DNA of 64,000 nucleotides from Galerina marginata (Eukaryota; Basidiomycota; Agaricomycetes; Agaricales; Galerinaceae): assembly GCA_023014335.1 (NCBI GenBank), contig JAECYW010000002.1, positions 496,001 through 560,000 of the forward strand, in the 5' to 3' direction. The position numbers were made by a program, and so were the translations under genes. The notes under the pieces were generated by a model that was not told the origin of the DNA, ran no database searches, and saw only the letters and a list, made by a program, of their open reading frames with translations. This document shows positions 9,269 to 20,605 of the stretch, one piece after another. Each line of letters begins with the position of its first letter. Position 1 is the first letter of the stretch.

Positions 9269-10028
9269 ATGACTGACACTGGGCTGTTGTTCGTCTGGAG
9301 CGAAGTTGGACCAGACGCCTCTGCGGACGAATTTAATGGTATGTCCTTTCGTCTAGCATTATCTTCATCCTACTTCATCTGATACCCAACCAGATTGGTA
9401 CGATAACGAACACGGACCCTTGCGCCTCACCGTCCCAGGCTTCAAGAACGCTATTCGTTACAAAGCAACCGATGGTCAGACACCATCCTGGGTAGCTCTC
9501 TACGATCTCCACACCCCGTCCGTGCCATCTAGCAAACCATACAAGGCTCTCGCGGGCAAGGCCTCCGACAGAGAGAAGGCTCTCATCCCACGCCTCGCTG
9601 TCCTCAACCGCGCAGTCTACGAAAAGATTTTCGAGCAAACCAAACCAGGACTTCCGGCAAATGCTTTCCCGACAAACTATGCTCTCATCGTCCAGGTCGC
9701 TGTCCCATCGCAATCCGAGGACGCATTTAACAAGTGGTACAACGAGGAGCACATTCCCGACATAGCTAGCCATGTCCCAGGATGGAATCGCGCCAGACGG
9801 TACAAACTTGTTGGTCAGCCTGTCGAGCTCACCGGAAAGCAGGACCCTTCCATCAAAGAAGGTTACAACTACCTTGCTATACACGACTTTGATCGGGCCG
9901 ATTACGCAACCTCACCTGCACTTGTCGCTGCCATACATACACCAGCCGCCGGGAAAATACTCCAGTCTGTAAACGGAGTTGATATGAGACATTTCACCAT
10001 CCACAAACATATCCAGAAGCACGAGTGA
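9269..10028 (+). CDS. EthD / dimeric alpha-beta barrel domain protein
   Basis: Two exons, 9269-9338 and 9394-10028, joined across a 55-bp GT-AG intron that splits the Asp codon before WYDNEHGP. The product is about 234 residues with two successive ferredoxin-like repeats, each with the EthD signature: 'WYDNEHGPLR' in the first half and 'WYNEEHIPDIA' in the second, followed by 'VPGWNRARRYKL'. Fungal two-repeat EthD proteins are small cytosolic proteins related to stress-responsive alpha-beta barrels and monooxygenase-like folds; the substrate is generally unknown. No signal peptide. The start is favoured by the TATA box 44 bp upstream and by the first repeat being complete. Confidence 0.88.
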
Positions 10029-10400
10029 ATGTACCGGCCTTGCCAATGAAAACCAAATTTTCGTGTAGTAAGTTTCAGTTATTAGCGTTTCCAAAATCTC
10101 AGCTATTAATCTCCTAAATTTACAGGTAGTACTCGTATTAAACAATTTATCAACTGTTCAACGATGTTTGTTCCCGAATTTGATTTAGCCCTCATAGTGT
10201 CAACCGTCCTCGCTGTTCAACGCATACATAGCCTGTTTGAAATGTCTGCTAGATCAACCACAGATTTCGAACTTGCCATACATTTTTACAGCACAATACC
10301 GGAAAAATGAAATATAATTGTTTACTACATCATGATGGAAAATTCCTGCAGCGAAAGCACCATCGCAAAACCCAGAGTAATAGAGATTGAGTCCACTTTA
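10029..10400. other. Convergent 3' intergenic region
   Basis: 372 bp between the 3' ends of the EthD gene (plus) and the F-box gene (minus). It is AT-rich with no gene or repeat seen; it presumably holds both polyadenylation regions. Confidence 0.5.
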
Positions 10401-12071
10401 TCAACCCAGAAAATCTGTTTCTGAATCATTCTCCAACTCCCAGTCTGCGATGGTGGCACGAAACTGATATGGTGAGCCTTCGTTCCAATCGATTGAGCAA
10501 TCTGAGAAGTCAGACTCTTCGCTGTCGCTTTCACCAGCAATATATGACCCGTCTGATGAGTCCGATGAGTCCTTGTCAGCGTTTCCCTCTTTTTCTTCAT
10601 CTGAGTTTTCTGGCTCTTTAAATGCGTTCCAATCATCGTTATCCAGATATCCAGTGCGAGGGGGGCCTATATAGCGAATTTCGCCAACATCATGCCGTAT
10701 TACTAGGTTTGATAACTGGATAGAAAAGGTGTGCATTGGAGTCGGCACAAGAGTGGGTGGGAGGATTAAGGGAAGATCGTGACGGTTATCAGGCGGGGAA
10801 TACGGTAGGAGTCGCACCCCTTTGAGCGCGGGCCAGTTGGCGCCTTGAATCTCACTTCGGACTTGTTCAAGTTCGCCAGGGCAGTTCTCCGATACCCAAA
10901 TATCAAGCCATTTGATGCCACTGTACGGCAAGGGTCGGGTAATAAAGGGTGGAAGTACAAGGTGTTCGAGGGCAGGACAAGATTTGGATAGGTCGGGGAA
11001 GTCTATGGGAGAATACCGCAACTGCAGGAACCTTGGGAAGCCCGTCATAAGCGCCCACGTACAAAAATACCCCCTTGTAAAATGCAGGTACTGTAAGGTA
11101 GCTCCATAAAGATTGCAGAAATATTTCAACTCTTCGTCACCAAAATTACCATCAAAGGTCAAGCGCCGAAGGCGAGGCATGTTCCACTTATGAATAAAGG
11201 CGCTGCCATCCCCGCCGGACCAAAGTGACAGATCTTCCAGGTAATTGAAATTGATGTCAGGGATTGTGATCGATTTATCTCTGACGATGGATGGAGAATA
11301 AAGAGAAAGGGATACAATGTAAGGTGACACCAATTGCAGAATATTCCGGAGAGTGTCAATTTCAACACCTTCATTGAGTTTGAGGCAAGTAACATTCGGC
11401 ACCAGCGCACAAAAAAGTACTAAAGGAGGTAACCCAAGTGGTGAAGCTTGTGAGACAAAGGAGCACGATGAAATCCGAGGACAGATGGCGAAGAGAACCT
11501 GTAGTTGTTGCTCGAATCTGTGTCCATACGAAACGGGGATTGGGCAGAGAATCTCTACCATCTTTATCATTTCCTTCAAGCTGAGATTCGGCAGTGAGTT
11601 GCTGAGCGTTCGGAGGAGGTTCAAGAGTTGAGGGGTACGCCGTATGGAGACATTTGCGTAGAGAAATGGGAGGCCAATCCTGTACCAGGTCCGGCACACA
11701 TTCAAAAGGGCATGTTTTTGTTCCTGCACCTGACACCACAAGGAATTCGGTAGAAACGAAAGGGAAGAGTCGATAAAGAAATGGGGTGGTATTGCGCGTT
11801 CAAATATCATTTGAAGAATTTCCGGTGGCGGCTGTGAAAATGGCTTGCGTAGGGAAGAGATCTCGTTCATGGTTCGCTGAGAAGCATCTAACTCGTCCTA
11901 AGCAGTAATTCGTTCAACTTTCCTCGGGGAGCTTAGAGAATCATAGAAACCACTGACCTGCGAATCTGCAAGAGCGTAAAAGAGGTCTTCGTTTTTAATT
12001 TTGAGGGTTCGTATTTCGCGTTTGAGACGCGCTACCTCGGCGCCTCCTTGCACTGATATTGAAGCGTCCAT
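10401..12071 (-). CDS. F-box protein with N-terminal coiled coil and acidic tail
   Basis: Two exons: 11958-12071 (38 codons) and 10401-11897, with a 60-bp intron. The protein is 536 residues. The short first exon encodes a Lys/Glu/Leu-rich helix ending 'NEDLFYALADSQ', continued by 'DELDASQRT', a probable coiled coil. An F-box-like segment follows ('PPPEILQMIFERAIPPHFF' to 'LLNVCRTWYRIGLPFLYANVSI'), then about 280 residues of irregular leucine-rich repeats ('YLEDLSLWSGGD', 'RLRRLTFDGNFG', 'ALEHLVLPPF'). The last 90 residues are acidic and Ser-rich. This order is common in basidiomycete F-box families that recruit substrates to SCF ubiquitin ligases; the substrate is unknown. Confidence 0.82.
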
Positions 12072-12455
12072 CTTCCACGTCAGTAAGCAGTTTTAAACGT
12101 AGTAATTTTCTTTGGCGCAGTGGGAATACCGAATCTTACTGAATGGTAATGGTGCAAGCCTGAAGATAACTGGAAACCTTGAACACTACTGGGGCCGGAC
12201 TATTTTGGCGAGAGTCAAAATGACTGGGCACGTCGTTTGAGTTTTCCTCTCTCATTTTGCCGTCCTGTGGACCCCTCAATTATGAGAGCAAATAGCCTCG
12301 GCAAAATCCAAGCGCTGTGACTCACCTTTTGACCGCCAGCAAAAGTTCCCCAGCCCAGTAGTGGAAGCCAGTGGAAGGAATGGTCCGAGTTCAGGCTCCG
12401 CTTCATCACCGTTCCAGAATCCAAAGTTCCGACCATCTCTTCATGTCTAGCGATG
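12072..12455. other. Intergenic region between the F-box gene and hAT-like copy 2
   Basis: About 380 bp containing the F-box gene's upstream region and the left flank of the transposon. A reading frame starting ATG at 12444 runs into the insertion site; see the finding on continuity across the transposon. Nothing else is seen. Confidence 0.4.
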
Positions 12456-12463
12456 ACCACACC
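12456..12463. repeat. Left 8-bp target-site duplication, hAT-like copy 2
   Basis: ACCACACC, repeated exactly at 13398-13405. The different target from copy 1 shows two independent insertions. Confidence 0.85.
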
Positions 12464-12593
12464 CAAGGGGCTGCGCCCGCAAAAGTCCGAGACACGATGT
12501 ACCCTACGGATGTTCCTCCGGCTGCATCTGGAGTCCTGGTCAGGGTCCCCCATATCAGGAAGGAGCCCACCTGGTACCGCTCGGCAAACGTCG
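12464..12593 (+). repeat. Left terminal inverted repeat, hAT-like copy 2
   Basis: About 130 bp, matching the inverse of 13268-13397 with one mismatch noticed (CATCTGG versus CGTCTGG). The match stops after CAAACGTCG. Confidence 0.85.
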
Positions 12594-13267
12594 CTTAGAT
12601 GGCAGAGATTTGATTACAACTTTATCTTCCTCTCTCCAGGAAGGACTTTCCAGAGAGGCATCCGTATATATAATATAACATCTCTATGTACTGCTCGAAG
12701 CTGGTGTTCTCACCAATGCTACATTCCCCCTACTCCTCTTCGTCCTCGTCTGTGATGCCATGGGCGCGCAAAGTTTATAATGCCATTCTCGGATGACTGC
12801 AAATATCATTGTAAGGAAATAAACTACGCGAAAGCGGCAGAGTTTTCAGACACCTTTCACAAATGTTCCCATCCATTGTTCGATACGTCCTCAAACTGCA
12901 GACGGTGCTAGATCAACTGACTGGAAGTACAACCTCAAAACCCACCTTGAAACAAACCACATCTATGACAATGGAAAGCAACCACCACTTCCTTTAGAGC
13001 TGATTGTCACTTCCCATATCACACACGATGAACATTTCAAAATTGGTATTCCCACAGAGAAAACCGACAAGTATAGAGACGACGAGGACATCCTCAACAG
13101 TGATGATATCCAGGCTATGGTGGACAAGGAGAGGGACGCTTAAGGGAGAAAAAGAGGCATGTCTGAAGTTTCAATATCAACTACACTCCGATTCCAGACA
13201 GCCGTCGCCATCTAAAGTACTTACAGCTTGTATGATCCATAGAATTACCAGACGAGGAGACTTGCAA

Positions 13268-13397
13268 CGACGTTTGCCGAGCGGTACCAGGTGGGCTCCT
13301 TCCTGATATGGGGGACCCTGACCAGGACTCCAGACGCAGCCGGAGGAACATCCGTAGGGTACATCGTGTCTCGGACTTTTGCGGGCGCAGCCCCTTG
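13268..13397 (-). repeat. Right terminal inverted repeat, hAT-like copy 2
   Basis: Inverse partner of 12464-12593. The match begins at CGACGTTTGCCGAGC and runs to the terminal CCCCTTG. Confidence 0.85.
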
Positions 13398-13405
13398 ACC
13401 ACACC
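13398..13405. repeat. Right 8-bp target-site duplication, hAT-like copy 2
   Basis: ACCACACC, the perfect partner of 12456-12463. Confidence 0.85.
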
Positions 13406-14491
13406 ACACTTGCACATGGCAAGCCAGGTCCGTCAGGCTGGAAAGCATCTGTGCCACTCAACAAACGTATCCAAATGCTGTATTCAGGAAATTCTGTGAC
13501 GATGACCTCTTCAAGCAACCCTCTAGCCCAAACTTTCTTCTGATTCTTCCTACCGCCCACAAGGACGTTTTTCCAACCTAAATGGCCAAAATCCATGTTC
13601 TATCACGCTTTCAACCAAGTTTTGCCAACCAACTCGTCTACCTTACATCAGGCGATGTTCATGGCCTTGACTGAAGAATCACCCGTGGCGGCCGAATATC
13701 TTTCTGACGATTGAATGTCGAAGTACCGTTTTGAATACGGTGTAAACTCGGTTTTTATCTCTTTACTTTGTGTGGCATTGACAATTCGACAATAGAAGGT
13801 CGTTCGTCGCCGCGTCGGCAAGAATCAGCCGTCGGAGGACTCAAAAACGGGGTTTAAATCGGACCTGGCCTTGTTATCTTCATCTCTCTTGATTAAAGCT
13901 TTGAAGCGCCGAATGCCACCCGCCTTCTTGCTCTGACCCATTTTGTTGATTTTGAGTTGTCTCACGAGCTGAGACCTACTTTACTCCCTTCACAGCAAAA
14001 TGTGAGCCAAGGGGCGGACCAATCGGACCGTCTTTGGTTTCTCTCCACCTCACGCATATGAATATGAAGGCACGAAGCAATGGTTCATGTCATCTGCCCC
14101 GATTTCATGCGATCCGACTCCAGGAGATGAGAAGGTTGATTTTGATTCTTAACTTCTTGGGTCACATATTGACGATGTATGTACCAGCATTGCCAATTCA
14201 GTCGGACACATATCGGTGTCGTGACTGGGTCATAAAGGTTTTCTGAGCTCGAACATGCTAATGTCCTCTATGGTGGATCACGATGGGTAAAATTTGATGC
14301 TTTAGTTCGAGGACAATATCAAACATTACGTCCTTCTAGAACATCTGACGAGCCATGGGGTTTTTATCGTTGTCCTGGTCAACCTTCGAAAAGGCGAGGT
14401 TACCCGCAAGACGTTGATGTTTTAGACGGCTCCGGACAGCACTTAAAAGGAGCGGTTCAAGGCGAGGGATTTTAGAAGATATCATACCTCA
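13406..14491. other. Intergenic region upstream of the fucosidase
   Basis: About 1.1 kb without a supported gene. The first 140 bp continue an open frame interrupted by the transposon and ending TGA near 13540. Close to the fucosidase start an AT-rich TTAAAAGG (about 14443-14450) sits roughly 45 bp before the ATG and could serve as its core promoter. Confidence 0.4.
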
Positions 14492-16849
14492 ATGGCCCCA
14501 CTTCGCAACACGCTCCTCCCGCTTCTTGTCCTCTTGAGCACAGGCCTAAGTTGCCTGGCAGCACCTACTTTGTCGTTCACGAGCGTACGGTTCTCACAGA
14601 AATTCGAACTCGTTAACGGCTCTAAAGCCCAGGTCGTGGAAGTCACGGTTGCTAATACCGCATCCTCTCAATCTGCTAGCACATCCATCAACACTAACTA
14701 TACCGTCGACCTCACCGGTGCCGGTGTAAAGACTGTAACTCCGGGTGTGCTCCGCCGCCTCGTTGCTGGGGACCAAAAAATAGTCAAAGTCCTGGTAACT
14801 GGAACGCTATCTGGGAATACCACGGCTGAAGTCAAGGATAACACGGGGAAGGTTGCATTATCCAAGGGTAATTTCCCCGTAACTCCTTTGAAGTCATCCT
14901 GGAAGGCGACCTCCAGTGACGTTGCCATTCATGAATCGCCGGATTGGGTATGTCATTTTGAATATGTCGTGCCTGCGATAGCTTATGCCTCCTCAGTTCA
15001 ATGACGCCAAGTTTGGCATATTGTAATTCATCCTTCTATTTTCGTCGTGGCATACACATTGATCATTTCCGATGACAGCATCCATTGGGGTCCATACTCA
15101 GTCCCGGCCTACGTAAGATATATTGATTGCCTATCTTTCCGTTGAAAGCTGACTCCGCGAAAATAGGGACCACCTAAGAGTTATGCTGAATGGTATGAGT
15201 GAGTAAATGACGAACGTTCTCGAAACAAAACCACTCTGATTGAAATTATAGCCACGACTTGCATACACCTCCTCTTAACAGCTCCAATCCAACCTGGGCT
15301 CACCATCTCGCCAATTGGGGACCAGTGGGTGTCAATATTGACTTTAGGAACATCATTACTCATCAAGGAACCCAAGAACGTTGTGTATGATGACTTCATT
15401 CCAATGTTTACGGCGAAGAACTTCAACCCGAGCGACTGGGTGAACCTCTTTGATGAGGCTGGTGCAAAGTATTTCGTTCAAGTGACAGTAAGTAATCGAG
15501 AATACTTTATAAATCGGCAATGTGATTAACGTCCGAACTTCTAGAAACACCACGATGGCTTCGCAATCTTCGACACAGGGAACACGACTAACCGAAGCAG
15601 TGTTAAGCTCGGTCCCAAGCGTGATCTCTTGAATGAGCTCTTTACGGTGGCCAAAAACGAGAAACCTAATTTACGTCGTGGCACGTACTATTCCTTGCCA
15701 GAATGGTAAAATTTTCCCAGGTGCCGCGGCAAGCATACTTATTCTCAACTGTAGGTATAATCCCGATTACAAGAAATATGGTTTCAGCGAGTGGCCTGGA
15801 GGTCTTGCTACTAATGCATTCAACGCTTCGAAAGGGTTGGAGCCCTACACGGGACATATCAATATCACCGACTATCTGACCGATCTGCAACTTCCTCATC
15901 AATTAACCCTCATGAATAAATATGATACAGAAATTATGGTCAGTCGAATGTCGCTTTTTTCTTGCTCCTTATTGAGTCTGATCTTCGCAGTGGTGCGACA
16001 TTGGAGGACCAAATATGTTCCCTCAGATGGCGTCCAGCTTCTTTAACCAAGCATTCTCACAGAACCGACAAGTTGTTGTTAACAACAGTGAGACAATCGA
16101 TCATCGTGTAAAATCACAATCTTAATGCTTTTCTTCAGGATGCGGTGCTTCCGGAGACTTCGATACACCCGAGTACACGAAGTTGGGTAGCACTCAGGTA
16201 CGCAAGTGGGAGTCGAACGAGGGTATGGATCCTTTCAGCTACGGCCTTAATGATGCAACGCCGGCCAGCGCCTACAAGAACGGGACAGCCATCGTTCAGA
16301 ACCTAGTCGATATCGTCTCTAAGAACGGAAACTTGTGAGTTCGTTCGATTGATCTGAACTGATTTATGCAGCTTAACTATTTTGTTTCAGCCTGCTTGAT
16401 GTTGGCCCAGATGCAACTGGACAAATTATTCCCGCCATGCAAGCAGGTTTGTTGCAAACCGGCGCCTGGTTGAAATACGGTGGACCCTGTATCTATGGCA
16501 CGGTTCGTGTCGTGTCTTCAATGCAAAGGCAGCTCCTGCAAAACTCAATTCATTTTTTCAGAGGTACTGGCATAAAAAGCCCCAGGACGCCAGCGGTAAT
16601 CTGCGATACCTTCAAACCGACAATACGTTCTGTGTCATATCGTTATCCCAGCCCAAGAATAATCAAATTGCTATACCCGACCTAGTTCCTATCCTTCCAG
16701 GTGATAGGATCGACCTCTTGGGAGCGCCTAGCCATTCCGGAGGATTACCCTGGACACTCTCCGGGAACACTTTGACGGTTAATGTTTCAAATGCTGATAT
16801 TGCCACTGTGCAGTACGCGTGGGCTTTCCAGATAACTTACGAGACATGA
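14492..16849 (+). CDS. Secreted alpha-L-fucosidase, glycoside hydrolase family 29
   Basis: Twelve exons: 14492-14947, 14997-15022, 15079-15112, 15167-15198, 15252-15324, 15368-15487, 15545-15705, 15755-15938, 15991-16087, 16139-16334, 16391-16502, 16562-16849. All join in frame to give 592 residues. A signal peptide (residues 1-24, ending SCLAA) precedes a beta-rich N-terminal domain of about 130 residues. The GH29 barrel follows: 'FGIFIHWGPYSVPAYG', 'AEWYDHDLHTPP', 'VVYDDFIPMFTAKNF', 'YFVQVTKHHDGFAIFD', and 'MWCDIGGPNMFP', whose Asp is the expected catalytic nucleophile. 'NGNFLLDVGPDATGQI' and a C-terminal beta domain complete it. It should release terminal fucose from glycans outside the cell. 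The fourth intron donor is placed at GTGAGT (15199) because it restores AEWYD. Exon 6's acceptor is the least certain join. Confidence 0.92.
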
Positions 16850-17752
16850 TATGAGGCACTACTGTGAGCTTTCTTTGTTGATTTTTCTTATATCAGTAAA
16901 GCACTCGCCTGATTTGAGATGTGGAGGAGGAGCGGTTTCTTCTTGCTTTTTGATTAAATAAATAAACAAATAATCGCTGCCCGAAACACCAACACTTCTC
17001 ACGCCAACTTGAACTCCTTTCTACCATGGAAGTATCTTACGGTATCGAACGACTGTATCCGTACCAACGCTCCTCCATACACACCTGCGGCAGCCGGATT
17101 TGTACTGGCCAAAGTTTTCGTGTGAGCCTTGGCTTCTGCAACATGTTGTATAAACCGACCATAAACCCAACATAGACGCTGCGTAAGCTGCACTGTCTCG
17201 AAAGCAGACCTCGCTGACGCCAAATTCACTAATTCTTGACTTTTCCGGGTCGCCGCAACGTCACCGCTATATTTTATCTGGTCCATGATCTGCTCTGGCA
17301 AATATTCTCTTTAAATGCGTCATGATTTCTTGCAGCACCCCATGGGTAAAACCCGCAGTCCTTACGATTCAGTATACCTCGCAAGTTCCTTCGGACTCTC
17401 CGACTTATCCAAATCGGCGAGTACCACATTACCATCAACACCACGAACACCCTGGCCACAAATACAACCACATCCGAGTCCTTCTGTCTGCTTCCTTCCT
17501 TCTTGACCACAATACTCTGCCCTCCCACGTTCTCGGGAAAAAGGTGTAGTACTCATACCAGGAGGTCTTCCTATGCCACGCGTGCGTGCATTTCTTACAC
17601 TGCAGCAGAGAACGTAACAAACGGGTCTTCGGGAGAACTATCAGGACTGAATATTGTGCAAGTATAAATACCTGCTGGCTTTATATGTTCTCCGCCGTTC
17701 GCTCGCTTTCTTTGCGTTCACCTGTGTTCGTCTAATTGGATAGCCAAGCAAC
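16850..17752. other. Intergenic region with one unresolved open frame
   Basis: About 0.9 kb. A minus-strand frame (stop at 16999, ATG MDQIKYSGD at about 17286) gives 95 residues rich in helix formers and ending 'FDTVRYFHGRKEFKLA'. Its first codons can be joined to several upstream frames (17362-17556), but no join is convincing and no family is recognised. It may be the last exon of a small unknown gene. The right end is the promoter of the next gene. Confidence 0.35.
17663..17670 (+). promoter_or_regulatory. TATA box of secreted-protein gene 1
   Basis: TATAAATA, 90 bp upstream of the ATG at 17753. The paralogue at 19432 has the same octamer 100 bp upstream, so the core promoter was duplicated with the gene. 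Confidence 0.7.
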
Positions 17753-18567
17753 ATGCCTGCTTTTCACGCTCTCTTTGCTATAGCTACTAGTTTACTCGCC
17801 GTTTCTGTGTCAGCCATTCCCCAAGCTGAAAGTCGTGCTGCTGATTTGGGTGTTGGGGACATCATCAACGCCTTGGGAGTCGGTTTGGTCAAGGACATCA
17901 ATGCTTTCATTACGGTGAGCTTCCTCGTTTTCTTTTGGAGTTTCGGCTGAAACGGCTGCTTCTCCAGCTTGAATCGTTGGAAACAAATATCATCTCGTTA
18001 GTATGCTAGTCACTTTCAAGCTTCCTTGATTAATCTTCGACCAAATAAAGGGTCAACTTCGATGGTTGGTGGCTTGCTCACATTTACCAACTAAATTCTG
18101 ATTTATCTTACACAGTAAAAAATCCCCTCGCAATTGAACTCACCCTCGATAGTGTTAGCGCTGTTGCAGGACTGAACGGCACCGTTTTTGCCACCTTCTC
18201 GCATACATTCGCCAAACCAGGACTCGTCGTCCCTCCACTTGGGACTAAAAATTCTGGAACAATCAACAATGTCTTCTTGCCCCAGGGTGCTGTGGCGTCT
18301 CTGGCCATCATCCCATTCCAGATTCTCGACCTGCCTGACACCAATGCCAGCGTTCGGTAAGCAACAAGAACGTAGCGCATGATATTCCGCCTCTGAGAAA
18401 CGTATTTATTTTCAGCGCTTTTACAATTGGTGGCATCCTTGGCATTCCCATCCCTCTCAATGGTCTGAAGCAAACTGCGGTTCCCACCAAGTGAGCATTT
18501 ATGGTTTTTTATTCCCCTCATGCTTATAACCCCCACCTCTCTTAGCTACACTTTACAACTCGATTAA
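17753..18567 (+). CDS. Small secreted LEA-2-like protein, copy 1
   Basis: Six exons (17753-17914, 17968-17996, 18051-18064, 18116-18356, 18416-18490, 18546-18567) give 180 residues. A signal peptide (ending VSAIP) is followed by a short helix-forming region 'DIINALGVGLVKDINAFIT' and a single beta-rich domain: 'VNFDVKNPLAIELTLDSVSA', 'GTVFATFSHTF', 'LVVPPLGTKNSGTI', 'FTIGGILGIPIPL'. Its pattern of NPL, alternating strands and PP turn resembles the LEA-2/WHy fold. Function unknown; secretion is inferred. Exon 3 is only 14 nt. The same intron positions and phases occur in the neighbour at 19432-20261, so this is a tandem duplicate pair. Confidence 0.82.
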
Positions 18568-19431
18568 CTCCTACTCGAGTCTGCTGTTTCTTACTTGTTG
18601 TATGTCGGTTGGTACTTGACACGAACTGTTTGAGTTTTTGATGTTGTATAGTGTTGTGTATTGACAAACGATGTGTGAATTCGAGTCTTTCATACGTCCT
18701 CTCTCGTACATAAGCTGACCGACGTGGTTAATAAATAATCTTAAAGATTCCCCAGGTTTCCCCGCATCAAAGTCTACCACGAGGCTCCCCACATCGATCA
18801 CTGCAGCATAAACACAGACGCCGATGAGAAATACAGCTGATTGCAGGTGATTGTTTACGAGACAGCATTTTTGGCACCGACGCATTGCCGACGCAGGACA
18901 GAGTCAAGCCCATCGTCCTCAGCAAGTTACGTATTGGGACACACTAGATGACGAGCATTTTGTCCCCGCCACACTTTACTCATTGAACAGGACAGTAAAT
19001 TTTCAACCCGAGTCGATCGATGATCCTTGAACTGAAACTAAAATTGCCATCAGTTTCCGACGGAAGAGTACTAGTACTGGATGATCTCGAGCATCATTGC
19101 AGAGTATGCACTAAGTGTACAGGGTAGGTATTCGTGCATATGGTGCTGAATGAGCGTCATCTGACGCTCGCAACGCGTGCGTTATATCAGATATACTCAT
19201 CCCAGAATTCCAGATGACCCATCCGCTTGTCCTAGGACCTGATCAGGATTGATGAGCAGGACAAGGGATCTTTCACGCAATTTCGGGTGCATTTCATCAC
19301 CTTCTCATCAATTTTTCGAGAAGAAGCGCGTTATAAATATACGTGCGTGAAGGCCAGTTCATTGTTGCGGATTTTTCTCCCCAGCACCTGGTTGAACTTC
19401 GCAACTCAAGCGCTCGACGTATTTCTGAACA
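18568..19431. other. Intergenic region between the two secreted-protein genes
   Basis: About 860 bp with no supported gene. The right half is the promoter of copy 2. A GACGCTCG/CAACGCGTGCG-rich patch near 19155-19180 contains an ACGCGT. Confidence 0.4.
19332..19339 (+). promoter_or_regulatory. TATA box of secreted-protein gene 2
   Basis: TATAAATA, 100 bp upstream of the ATG at 19432, equivalent to 17663-17670 in copy 1. Confidence 0.7.
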
Positions 19432-20261
19432 ATGGCTCGAATTGGCGCCTTTATTTTCGCGTTGTTTGCCTCTTTGCTTCTGTTTGTGGGTGCCACGCCA
19501 ACCGACATCGAGAACCGCGACCTTATTGCCGATATCATCAATGGTCTAGGGATAGGACTGGTAGCAAAGATCGACGCTTTCATTACGGTGAGTTCTTCGC
19601 ATAACTGTCAGTGCACGACGAGGAGATTGATTTCCGATGATAACTCCTAGCTGGATTCACTCGAGACCAATCTCATCTCGTGATTCTCCCATTGCCCTTT
19701 GATTTCTTTCACAAAATTAACCGTTCAATGACGCTCCGCAGGGTCGATGTCGACAGTAAGTTGACACGAATACCTGTATCCACGTAACACCGTTAACTCG
19801 CGTTTGTCCACAATGAAGTCAAGAACCCACTTCTTCTGGAACTCACCTTGACACGCGTCGTGAGCTCAGCAGGCATCAACGAGACAGTCTATGCTACCTT
19901 CGATCACACTTTCGATACTCCAGTGGTCGTCCCACCTTTGAAAACGGTCAACACCGGCAACATTCCTGATGTCCTCCTCGTCAAAGGCGCTCTCAATTCG
20001 TTGGACATTATTCCGTTGGAAAAATTGGACTTGATTAGCACGGATGTATACCTACGGTATGACATAAAGTCACAGGGAAGATACATTGACGACCTGACAA
20101 ATTTTCGATAGGGCGGCGACTATTCATGGGAAGCTTGGCATCCCACTTGCCATCAAAGGACTGAAGCAATCTAATGTACCCACCAAGTAGGCTCTAGTGT
20201 TCTTTCCGAGTCAGATTCATAAATTAACTCAAATTTCAGCTACACGCTCACCTTGTCATGA
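19432..20261 (+). CDS. Small secreted LEA-2-like protein, copy 2
   Basis: Six exons (19432-19587, 19651-19679, 19742-19755, 19819-20056, 20112-20186, 20240-20261) give 177 residues. It has a signal peptide (MARIGAFIFALFASLLLFVG...), then 'DIINGLGIGLVAKIDAFIT' and the same beta domain as copy 1: 'VDVDIKNPLLLELTLTRVVS', 'ETVYATFDHTFDTPVVVPP', 'ATIHGKLGIPLAIKGLKQS', ending 'PTNYTLTLS'. Exon lengths 29, 14, 75 and 22 nt are identical to copy 1, and the central exon differs by 3 nt, so intron positions are conserved exactly. Function unknown. Confidence 0.82.
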
Positions 20262-20605
20262 TTTGGGATAAGCTTGCAGGTTTGGAAGGGAGCAATATCC
20301 AATCAACATTTGATCAACATTGTATTCAGATAGACCCGAGCCTGAGTTAAATATGGCAATGAAGATCGATGAGCGATGTCAGGGCATATGTACGAGGTCG
20401 CAGGCGATTTATGTAGGACCTTGAAGAGATATATACATATACGTGACGGGAAAGCTTGAGCAATACATGAGAGCTAGAGTTGTGGGTTGAGAAGAGGAAA
20501 AGCTGATCGAACCGCGGCATTGAGTTCTTATTTACATCGAATGCAGATGGCAAACAAAGGCTAACCGGGCGACGATCCCAACTGCCACTCTTTGGTCACT
20601 CCTTC
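20262..20605. other. Intergenic region, 3' of secreted-protein gene 2
   Basis: 344 bp; no gene, RNA or repeat seen. It contains the upstream region of the Pga1-like gene. Confidence 0.4.

Larger units (their letters stand above)
12464..13397. mobile_element. hAT-like non-autonomous DNA transposon, copy 2 (intact)
   Basis: 934 bp, starting CAAGGGGCTG and ending with the inverse, with inverted repeats at 12464-12593 and 13268-13397. It is flanked by the 8-bp duplication ACCACACC. It has the same length as copy 1 without its insertion. No transposase is encoded. The same internal reading fragment (12922-13143) contains Trp-Lys-Tyr-Asn, H-x4-H and ends at TAA after an acidic stretch. The long inverted repeats would form a large hairpin in single strands. 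Confidence 0.88.

Noticed and set aside
16999..17556. Possible two-exon minus-strand gene next to the fucosidase
   Set aside because: No splice join between the upstream frames and the 95-codon frame gives a continuous protein with a recognisable family, so it is left as unresolved.
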